Assembly: GCF_002050515.1 (NCBI RefSeq)
Contig: NZ_LTAY01000033.1
Coordinates: 1-37,233, forward strand
DNA length: 37,233 nt
Reading direction: 5' to 3'
Origin: Clostridium thermobutyricum DSM 4928
Lineage (GTDB): Bacteria > Bacillota > Clostridia > Clostridiales > Clostridiaceae
This document shows, in pieces, positions 28,365 through 34,478 of the stretch. Positions within the stretch are counted from its first letter, which is position 1. Every line of letters begins with the position of its first letter. The notes under the pieces are model-generated. The model was not told where the DNA came from. It saw only the letters and a program-made list of their open reading frames with translations, and did not search any database. The position numbers and the translations under genes were made by a program.

Positions 28365-29645
28365 ATGCAAAAAAAAATATTTAAAAGGTTTATTACTACT
28401 CTTATTGTTTTATTAACTATTTTATCTCAAACTGGCTGCTCTGCTACTCAGTCTTCTACAGCTAAAGCTGATACTCATCAAAATATAGAATCTTCTAATA
28501 ATAAAAATCCTTCTATAAATTCTGATTCAAAAGAAAATACTTTAAATCAAGAAATAAAGATTCATTTTATTGATACTGGAAATAGTGATTCTATTTTAAT
28601 ACAAGGTGAAAAAACTTTATTAATAGATGGTGGAGATAATGGAGCTGAAAATCTTATACTAGATTATTTAAAAAGAAATAATGTACAATCTCTAGACTAT
28701 ATGATTGCCACTCATCCTCACGCAGATCATATAGGTGGTCTAGATGGCATAATAAATTCTATCTCCGTAAAACAACTTTTAGTTGCAAATGGGGATTCTG
28801 ATACTTCTACTTATAGCGACTTCATAAATGCAGCTTCAGCTAAAAACTTAAAACCAAGTGTTCCATTAGAAGGAAGCGAATTTTCTATGGGCAATAATTC
28901 TAAATTTAAAGTATTCAATAGTAATGGAGGCTCAAATTCAAATGAACAGTCTTTAGTAGTTCTTTTCGAAAATGGAAAAGATAAAATTCTTTTAACTGGA
29001 GATGCCGAAAAAGAAACAGAATCAGAAATATTAGATAAAATTGTTGATGTTGATTTATTAAAAGTAGGTCATCATGGTTCTAGAACTAGTACTTCAATTG
29101 AATTTTTAAATAAAGTTAATCCTGAATATGCTGTTATAACAGTTGGAAAAGAAAATAAATATGGACACCCACATAAATCTACTATGGACAAGCTTAAAAA
29201 TAAAAATATAAAAGTTCATAGAACAGATGAATGTGGAAATGTAGTATTTAATTCTACTGGAAATGGAATAACTACATCTTGTACTGAAGGTAGCTATAAT
29301 TATAGAGATTCCCAAAATACTGATACCTCTAAAGATTCAACTACAAATATAAAAACTAATAATGAAAATACTAATTCACAATTAAACAATGGAACTACTT
29401 CTAGTAAATCTAATAAAACAAATACTAATAAGTCAACTTCTAAAAATAATAATAGTAAAAATGATTCAAATTCTAAAAAATCTACTACTAATACTACTCC
29501 TGTAACTCAAACTGTTTGGTTGTCAGAAACAGGTTCAAAATATCATAGAATAAATAATTGTGGAAGAATGAATCCTAATAAAGCTAGACAGGTTTCTTTA
29601 ACAGAAGCAAGTGCATCTTATGGAAAATGTAAAAACTGTTTTTAA
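28365..29645 (+). CDS. Secreted ComEC-like metallo-beta-lactamase protein with C-terminal Cys/His domain
   Basis: The 426-residue protein has an export signal ending at Cys25 (SQTGC, an imperfect lipobox). Its metallo-beta-lactamase domain (about 62-310) has IHFIDTGNSDSILI, the zinc motif THPHADHIGG, LLTGDAEKE and KVGHHGS, the pattern of the ComEC C-terminal domain and related secreted hydrolases, without a ComEC membrane channel. A long Asn/Thr/Ser/Lys linker follows. The last ~43 residues (TGSKYHRINNCGRM through YGKCKNC) form a small Cys/His domain seen at the ends of secreted nucleases and ComEC-like proteins. The start has AAGGGG six bases away; an ATG seven codons earlier overlaps it. 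Nucleic-acid or phosphodiester hydrolysis is the likely activity (inference). Confidence 0.9.
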   Translation: MQKKIFKRFITTLIVLLTILSQTGCSATQSSTAKADTHQNIESSNNKNPSINSDSKENTLNQEIKIHFIDTGNSDSILIQGEKTLLIDGGDNGAENLILDYLKRNNVQSLDYMIATHPHADHIGGLDGIINSISVKQLLVANGDSDTSTYSDFINAASAKNLKPSVPLEGSEFSMGNNSKFKVFNSNGGSNSNEQSLVVLFENGKDKILLTGDAEKETESEILDKIVDVDLLKVGHHGSRTSTSIEFLNKVNPEYAVITVGKENKYGHPHKSTMDKLKNKNIKVHRTDECGNVVFNSTGNGITTSCTEGSYNYRDSQNTDTSKDSTTNIKTNNENTNSQLNNGTTSSKSNKTNTNKSTSKNNNSKNDSNSKKSTTNTTPVTQTVWLSETGSKYHRINNCGRMNPNKARQVSLTEASASYGKCKNCF

Positions 29646-29653
29646 AATATATA

Positions 29654-29679
29654 CTCTTCATAGAAGCTTCTATGAAGAG
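29654..29679 (+). terminator. Terminator after the secreted MBL gene
   Basis: A perfect 26-base palindrome (CTCTTCATAGAAG and its complement) lies 8 bases past the stop codon and is followed by CTTTCTT. Confidence 0.75.
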
Positions 29680-29692
29680 CTTTCTTATAAAT

Positions 29693-29725
29693 AAAAGCTA
29701 GATGAATAAATATCATCTAGCTTTT
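29693..29725 (-). terminator. Terminator after the BFD-like gene
   Basis: The perfect 13-bp stem AAAAGCTAGATGA / TCATCTAGCTTTT has a 7-base loop, 13 bases past the stop codon on the minus strand. With five T on the plus strand it may also back up the convergent MBL gene. Confidence 0.82.
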
Positions 29726-29738
29726 TAAATTAATATTA

Positions 29739-29933
29739 TTAAATATTCTCTTTAATTAAATCTTCTATAGGACCTCTGCATCTTCTTCCTTTACATCTTT
29801 TAGTTGCAGCCCCTGTAACTTCTTTAACTTTTTCAAAAGTATCCGCTCCATCTTTTATTGCTTTTACTATTTCCTCTTCTGTTATATGCATGCATTTACA
29901 TATATACTCTTCATTTGATGAAAATAATCCCAT
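29739..29933 (-). CDS. BFD-like [2Fe-2S]-binding protein
   Basis: The 64-residue protein has the four-cysteine pattern of bacterioferritin-associated ferredoxin domains: Cys12-x-Cys14 near the start and Cys47-x4-Cys52 (CKGRRC) after a helical EEEIVKAIKDGADTFEKV stretch. Such domains bind one [2Fe-2S] cluster and serve in iron release or as modules of NifU and nitrite reductases. As a free-standing small protein its partner is unknown; no bacterioferritin gene is nearby. AAGGAG precedes the ATG. Unusual inverted repeats lie in its upstream region. Confidence 0.9.
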   Translation of the reverse strand: MGLFSSNEEYICKCMHITEEEIVKAIKDGADTFEKVKEVTGAATKRCKGRRCRGPIEDLIKENI

Positions 29934-29972
29934 ATTATTTCTCCTTAAGTTAATTTTTTTACTTATTTTAAA

Positions 29973-29998
29973 ATATCATATAAATCTTAAAATGATAT
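29973..29998 (-). repeat. Short inverted repeat competing with the long one before bfd
   Basis: ATATCAT (29973-29979) and ATGATAT (29992-29998) are complementary over 7 bases and enclose most of one arm of the longer repeat at 29978-30036, so the two hairpins cannot form fully at the same time. Confidence 0.4.
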
Positions 29999-30036
29999 GA
30001 ATATAATATTATTTTTTATCTTTTTAAGATTTATAT
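29978..30036 (-). repeat. 15-bp inverted repeat upstream of the BFD-like gene
   Basis: ATATAAATCTTAAAA (29978-29992) and its exact complement (30022-30036) are separated by 29 bases. The repeat begins 44 bases before the BFD-like ATG. It may be an operator or a leader hairpin. Confidence 0.5.
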
Positions 30037-30227
30037 AAACATATGAAGTTTATTAAGTATTTATATTTTTTTATTTTTATTATTATCATTTACGAGTATT
30101 TTATTTTAAATATAAAAAAAGAAATTAATGTGAAATTTTTATAATCGCTTCTTCAATAATAAAATTATTAAAAAATAATTTTCAGCTAAAACTATTTTTA
30201 CTCTTTTAAATAATCAATAATAAAAAA

Positions 30228-30284
30228 TACACCTCCAATTTAAAAATATGTAAAATAACATATATCTAAATTGAAAGTGTATTA
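30228..30284 (-). terminator. Large two-part hairpin after yebC, probable terminator
   Basis: The outer arms TACACCTCCAATTTA and TAAATTGAAAGTGTA pair over 15 positions as minus-strand RNA when two G-U pairs are allowed, but not as plus-strand RNA. An inner ATATGT/ACATAT stem caps it. The minus strand continues TTTTTTATTATT. It lies about 60 bases past the yebC stop. Confidence 0.6.
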
Positions 30285-30345
30285 TCAAATCTGGTATATC
30301 ACCATCAAGCAATTTTCAAATTTTTAAAACTCTACTCTCAGAATA

Positions 30346-31083
30346 CTATCCTTCCCATCCTTCAGGAAATTCAGCATTGTGGTAAACTTCTTGAACATCA
30401 TCATCATCTTCAAGTAAGTCAAGCATTTTTTGGAATTTCTTAGCATCATCTTCATTTATTGCAGTAGTTGTATCTGGTATCATTTTTACTCCCGCTTCTA
30501 AGAATTCATATCCTGCACCTTCAAGGTTTTCTCTAACTTCACCAAAAGTATCTGGAGTTGTGTAAACTACGAATACTTCATCTTCTGCTTGGAAGTCATC
30601 TGCACCAGCATCTAAAGCTGTCATCATAACTTCTTCTTCGTCTAAGTCACCTTTTTCTATAACTATTTCACCTTTTTCTTGGAACATGAATCCTACACAA
30701 CCTTGTGTACCCATGTTTCCCCCACCTTTAGTGAAAGCACTTCTAACATTTCCTGCAGATCTATTTTTATTATCTGTTAATGTATCTACTATTACAGCTA
30801 CACCTGATGGACCATATCCTTCATATACAATGTGGTCATAGTTTACAGCTGCTAATTCTCCTGTTGCCTTTTTAATTGCTCTTGATATTGTATCATTAGG
30901 CATATTTGCTGCTTTTGCTTTTGCAATTATATCTCTAAGTTTCGCATTAGAGTCAGGATTAGGACCACCATTTTTTGCTGCCATTATTAGCTCTTTACCA
31001 ATCTTTGTGAATATTTTCCCTCTTTTTGCATCCATTTTACCTTTTTTGGCTTGGATGTTATGCCATTTTGAATGTCCTGACAT
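30346..31083 (-). CDS. yebC: YebC/PmpR-family protein
   Basis: The 245-residue protein starts [15 protein letters not shown] and contains the family segments [27 protein letters not shown] and FTKGGGNMG, with a Glu/Asp-rich C-terminus ([14 protein letters not shown]). Long described as transcription regulators, YebC-family proteins have also been linked to helping ribosomes through difficult proline-rich stretches; which applies here is not shown by sequence. AGGAGG precedes the ATG, and a near-consensus promoter lies upstream. Confidence 0.95.
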   Translation of the reverse strand: MSGHSKWHNIQAKKGKMDAKRGKIFTKIGKELIMAAKNGGPNPDSNAKLRDIIAKAKAANMPNDTISRAIKKATGELAAVNYDHIVYEGYGPSGVAVIVDTLTDNKNRSAGNVRSAFTKGGGNMGTQGCVGFMFQEKGEIVIEKGDLDEEEVMMTALDAGADDFQAEDEVFVVYTTPDTFGEVRENLEGAGYEFLEAGVKMIPDTTTAINEDDAKKFQKMLDLLEDDDDVQEVYHNAEFPEGWEG

Positions 31084-31126
31084 ATTTATTCCTCCTGTCT
31101 CTTATAAAAAAAGTATTTTCTATAAA

Positions 31127-31155
31127 ATTATATCACTCAAATATTTATTGTTCAA
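31127..31155 (-). promoter_or_regulatory. Promoter of yebC
   Basis: TTGAAC and TATAAT are spaced exactly 17 bases on the minus strand, about 44 bases before the ATG. Confidence 0.82.
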
Positions 31156-31177
31156 TATTTGCATAGTTTATATTTTT

Positions 31178-31831
31178 TTAACAACTTATATTTTTATAAA
31201 GTCTATTTTCTTCTTTAAAATAAATTTCTTTTTCTGATTCACTTATTATAGCTTTTCCATTAGTTATTTGTATGAATTCATTTTTTATAGCATCTTTATT
31301 ATCTTCTTCTACATAAATATGTATTATAACTTTATCTGTATATTCAGTATCTTCTATATACCACATATTTTGTCCACATGTATATTGAATTTTCCCAAGC
31401 AAATCATAATCTACTTCAATTGAAAGTTTTAATCCATTTACTTTTTCTACAATTCCACCAGCCTTTAAAGCTATACTTGCACCTTTAGTATATGCTCTTG
31501 TAAGACCTCCTGCACCTAAGAGTATTCCTCCAAAATATCTTGTTACTACAATTGCACAATCTGTAACTCCGCTTTTTTTCATAACTTCTAATATTGGAAT
31601 TCCCGCAGTTCCTTGTGGTTCTCCATCATCTGAATATCTTTGAACTCCATAATTTTCTCCTATTACATATGCAAAACAATTATGTCTAGCTTGTTTATGA
31701 AGTGCTTTTATTTCATTTATAAATTCTTTTGCTTCTTCTTCTGTTTCTACTCTTTTAGCATATCCAATAAACTCTGATTTTTTTTCTTCAAAGCTATTCT
31801 CTCCTCTATCTCTAATTGTTATATACGCCAT
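31178..31831 (-). CDS. yigZ: YigZ/IMPACT-family protein
   Basis: The 217-residue protein has the UPF0029 N-terminal domain: KKSEFIGYA, HKQARHNCFAYVIG, YSDDGEPQGTAG and VTRYFGGILLGAGGLTRAY, followed by a small C-terminal domain of about 70 residues (LSIEVDYDLLGKIQYT). Eukaryotic IMPACT relatives act in translation control; the bacterial role is undefined. AGGAGG precedes the ATG. Its first 20 bases overlap the end of the MocR gene, implying coupled translation. Confidence 0.92.
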   Translation of the reverse strand: MAYITIRDRGENSFEEKKSEFIGYAKRVETEEEAKEFINEIKALHKQARHNCFAYVIGENYGVQRYSDDGEPQGTAGIPILEVMKKSGVTDCAIVVTRYFGGILLGAGGLTRAYTKGASIALKAGGIVEKVNGLKLSIEVDYDLLGKIQYTCGQNMWYIEDTEYTDKVIIHIYVEEDNKDAIKNEFIQITNGKAIISESEKEIYFKEENRLYKNISC

Positions 31832-33224
31832 CTAATTCCTCCTTTATTTTCTTTATTCCTTCTTTTATCTTTTCTACATCTGTTTGAAAAAAACCTATTC
31901 TAAAAGACTTATCTCCATCTTTTTTATTTTTAAAGAACATAATTCCTGGAGTAATAAAAACTTTTTTTTCTCTAAGTCTTAAAAATAACTCTATTGAACT
32001 TATTTTATCTTCTTTTAATTTCAAATAAAAGTTTAATCCTCCTTTTGGTTTTTTATATTCAACATATTTACTTAAATTTTTTTCAATTTCCTTATCCATT
32101 GTTTTATATCTTTTTTTATATTCTTTAGATAATAAAAGTATATTTTCTTTCCATTTGCAATTTTTTATATAATATTCTAAAGCCCTTTGCATAAGACTTG
32201 AAGTTGAAATATCTGTATTAAGTTTAGACTTTAAAAAATTTTCTCTAAAAATTGTAGGAGTAATCATATACCCAAGTCTTATACCTGGTAAGAAAATTTT
32301 AGAAAAGCTTTTTATATAAATTACTCTATCATAAATGTCCAATTTTTTAAAAGGTATATATTCTAAAGTTTGTTCATATATAAGCTCTGATAAATAATCA
32401 TCTTCTATAATATAAAAATCATATTTATTTGCCAAATCTAAAATCTTTTTTTTCTTTTCTAAGCTATATGATACTCCTGTTGGATTTTGAAAATAACTCA
32501 TAACGTAAAGAGCTTTTATTCTATGATTTTTTAATACTTTTTCTAAAGCTTCAACATCAATTCCATCATCTTCTATTTGAATTTCAAATATATTTGCTTT
32601 TCTCCATTTAAATACAGATAAAGCTCCTCCATAAGTTGGCTTTTCTACAACTACATTATCATTGATATTTATTATAGCCTTAGAACAAATATCAATTCCT
32701 TGTTGTGCTCCTGATACTATAAGTATATTTTCAAGTTCTTTTTTATTTTTCCAAAAAGCATTATTTATAGTGCTTCTTAAAGGTTTATATCCAAATGTAC
32801 TATGACTTAATAAAACTTCTTCCCCATCTCTATCTAATACTTTATTTATAATTTCTTTAAAATCTTTTATTGGAAACAATATTTCTTTTGTTGTCTCTCC
32901 AGTAAAATCTACAAAATTATAATTTTTACTTTCTATAATCTTAAAAGTTTTTGAATACTCACGTCTAAAATTAAAATTTATTTCTTTTCTTTTAGCATAG
33001 GTTCCACTCCCTATTTTTTGATAAGCATATCCTTCAGATTGCAATTTTTTATATGCATTAATAACTGTTATTTTATTTACATTTAATTCTTCGCTTAATT
33101 TTCTTATAGTTGGGAGTTTATCTCCATCTTCAATCAATTCCTTTTCTATCATATCTTTTATTTTAAAATAAATTTCTATGTATTTAGGTCTATCTTCTGT
33201 AAATTTTATTTCATCTACCCACAT
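31812..33224 (-). CDS. MocR-type regulator: GntR HTH fused to PLP aminotransferase domain
   Basis: The 470-residue protein joins an N-terminal GntR winged helix (about 10-78, LPTIRKLSEELNVNKITVINAYKKL) to a fold-I aminotransferase domain (about 105-465) with FQNPTG (Asn247), EDDY (Asp276) and the PLP lysine Lys309 in SFSK. MocR proteins use PLP or an amine as signal; known targets include pdxST and GABA or taurine genes. None of these lie nearby, so the regulated gene may be yigZ, itself or a distant gene. AGGGAG precedes the ATG. It follows the second unknown paralogue by about 80 bases. Confidence 0.93.
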   Translation of the reverse strand: MWVDEIKFTEDRPKYIEIYFKIKDMIEKELIEDGDKLPTIRKLSEELNVNKITVINAYKKLQSEGYAYQKIGSGTYAKRKEINFNFRREYSKTFKIIESKNYNFVDFTGETTKEILFPIKDFKEIINKVLDRDGEEVLLSHSTFGYKPLRSTINNAFWKNKKELENILIVSGAQQGIDICSKAIININDNVVVEKPTYGGALSVFKWRKANIFEIQIEDDGIDVEALEKVLKNHRIKALYVMSYFQNPTGVSYSLEKKKKILDLANKYDFYIIEDDYLSELIYEQTLEYIPFKKLDIYDRVIYIKSFSKIFLPGIRLGYMITPTIFRENFLKSKLNTDISTSSLMQRALEYYIKNCKWKENILLLSKEYKKRYKTMDKEIEKNLSKYVEYKKPKGGLNFYLKLKEDKISSIELFLRLREKKVFITPGIMFFKNKKDGDKSFRIGFFQTDVEKIKEGIKKIKEELDGVYNN

Positions 33225-33259
33225 AAAGTTATCTCCCTTTTATCTAGTATATCTATTAC

Positions 33260-33265
33260 ATTATA
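33260..33265 (-). promoter_or_regulatory. Candidate -10 box of the MocR gene
   Basis: TATAAT on the minus strand lies about 36 bases before the ATG; the -35 is poor, which fits a regulated promoter but is not proof. Confidence 0.35.
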
Positions 33266-33290
33266 TAAAACTTATAAACATAAAAAAATA

Positions 33291-33316
33291 GGAAGTATAA
33301 AATAAATTATTCTTCC
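33291..33316 (-). terminator. Stop-codon-overlapping hairpin, downstream paralogue
   Basis: GGAAGTATAA and TTATTCTTCC pair with one mismatch around a 6-base loop. The right arm includes the stop codon of the 33307-33807 gene. The matching hairpin is present at the upstream paralogue. Confidence 0.55.
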
Positions 33317-33807
33317 TTATCTTTCTTATAATATTCCAAACTATTTTCTCCACCATCTATTGCTATATTTATACCCTCTCTAAATATGCATGATCTTTTC
33401 CTCAAAACTTTAAATAATTCTTCAATCTCTTTATTCATTTCATAAGTCAAATCTAATGCGTGCCTTATCTCTCTCTTTCTACCATATGTATTATTTTGCA
33501 TTAATTGTGCTGTATTAGCTATACTACTTGAAGATAATGATAAAAAATATATAATATCTACTAGAGGCCTTACTTTTCTATCAAAAAATACTAATTCATC
33601 ATTTGATATATTAAATGAGTTCATGTTTTCTTTAATAGAATTTAATTCTGCAATTTTTGATGTAATATCTAATAACGCATCTTCTATTTCATTTGCCGTT
33701 GTATTTGAAGAAGAACCTGAATTCGTTATGTTTTTTGTAGCTATTGACTTCTTTACACTACTCCCAGTAGGATTAACTCTAGGATTATCTCTATCATCTG
33801 AATTCAA
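33307..33807 (-). CDS. Unknown protein, downstream member of a tandem paralogue pair
   Basis: The 166-residue protein has a hydrophilic Asn/Ser/Thr-rich N-terminal ~45 residues, then a core shared with the gene at 33931-34437: ELNSIKENMNSFNI, a strictly conserved stretch IYFLSLSSSSIANTAQLMQNN, HALDLTYEMN, and IFREGIN. By hand count 71 of 97 core positions match. It is probably all-helical; no signal peptide, true membrane segment or catalytic motif is visible. The start is TTG with AAGGAGGG about six bases upstream, and no nearby in-frame ATG exists; the shared SDD opening supports it. I do not recognise the family. It may be cytosolic and oligomeric (inference). Confidence 0.8.
   Translation of the reverse strand: MNSDDRDNPRVNPTGSSVKKSIATKNITNSGSSSNTTANEIEDALLDITSKIAELNSIKENMNSFNISNDELVFFDRKVRPLVDIIYFLSLSSSSIANTAQLMQNNTYGRKREIRHALDLTYEMNKEIEELFKVLRKRSCIFREGINIAIDGGENSLEYYKKDKEE
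33490..33548 (-). repeat. Near-identical DNA block shared with 34102-34160 (copy 1)
   Basis: These 59 bases match 34102-34160 at all but one position. They lie inside the two paralogous genes, 612 bases apart, in the same orientation and frame. The flanking coding sequence is much more diverged. Confidence 0.8.
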
Positions 33808-33914
33808 ATCTCTCCCTCCTTCAAATTACTCCTTTTAAAATTTATATTCTTTTATTTTTAATTTATTATATCTTTAACTACATATTTTAAATTTAATATC
33901 TTAGTAAAAATATA

Positions 33915-33940
33915 GGAAGAATAAAATTAATTATTCTTCC
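33915..33940 (-). terminator. Stop-codon-overlapping hairpin, upstream paralogue
   Basis: The perfect 10-bp arms GGAAGAATAA / TTATTCTTCC have a 6-base loop. The right arm contains the stop codon of the 33931-34437 gene. The minus-strand exit is TATATTTTTAC, so termination is plausible but may be partial. Confidence 0.6.
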
Positions 33941-34437
33941 CAAAACTTTTCACCTGGTCCACAAATTTTTATTGCTTGATTTATCCCATCTCTAAATATT
34001 TTTGTTCTTCTAAACATAGTTTCAAATAAGCATTCAATTTCTAAATTCATTTCATAAGTCAAATCTAATGCATGTTTCATTTCTTTTTTCTTTTTATAAG
34101 CATTATTTTGCATTAATTGTGCCGTATTAGCTATACTACTTGAAGATAATGATAAAAAATAAATATTTTGGACTAAAGGTTTTACTTTTCTTTCATAAAA
34201 TAGTTGTTCATCTTTTGGTATATTAAATGAATTCATATTTTCTTTTATAGAGTTTAATTCTTCTACATGCGCAGTAAGATCTTCTAATGAACTTTGTGAT
34301 GATTGTTTTGAATTTTGTATATTTTGTGTGTTAGTAGATTTTGTAGTATCACTATCTTGCCCAGTTAATCCTTGATAACTTTTGTCAGTATTACTATCTC
34401 CATTTAATCGCTTACTTTTTTTATCATCTGAATCCAA
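33931..34437 (-). CDS. Unknown protein, upstream member of a tandem paralogue pair
   Basis: The 168-residue protein has a Ser/Asp/Gln/Lys-rich, probably disordered N-terminal half (to about residue 60) and a helical core nearly the same as its neighbour at 33307-33807, ending in a short tail with GPGEKFWEE. The predicted start is TTG: an in-frame stop lies three codons upstream, and GGAG sits about ten bases before it, a weak but usable site. Both paralogues begin Met-(Asp/Asn)-Ser-Asp-Asp. It follows hflX by 41 bases with no terminator between, so it is probably co-transcribed with hflX. No function can be assigned; an RNA- or ribosome-linked role would be guesswork from position alone. Confidence 0.8.
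   Translation of the reverse strand: MDSDDKKSKRLNGDSNTDKSYQGLTGQDSDTTKSTNTQNIQNSKQSSQSSLEDLTAHVEELNSIKENMNSFNIPKDEQLFYERKVKPLVQNIYFLSLSSSSIANTAQLMQNNAYKKKKEMKHALDLTYEMNLEIECLFETMFRRTKIFRDGINQAIKICGPGEKFWEE
34102..34160 (-). repeat. Near-identical DNA block shared with 33490-33548 (copy 2)
   Basis: This is the partner of the block at 33490-33548, with one difference in 59 bases, encoding the IYFLSLSSSSIANTAQLMQNN region. A second identical run of about 28 bases encodes part of HALDLTYEMN in both genes. Confidence 0.8.
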
Positions 34438-34478
34438 AAAATATCAACTCCATTAAATTACTTTATAAAATTGTATTC

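Larger units (their letters stand above)
29934..30345. other. Gene-free AT-rich region with several inverted repeats
   Basis: These 412 bases separate the BFD-like gene from yebC. They hold the bfd upstream repeats (29973-30036) and the large hairpin after yebC (about 30228-30284). I see no reading frame with a ribosome site and no recognised RNA family in the rest. Confidence 0.6.

Noticed and set aside
31007..31237. Plus-strand 76-codon frame across the yebC start
   Set aside because: It lies antisense to the yebC start, promoter and yigZ end, and is mostly Phe/Ile-rich AT translation.
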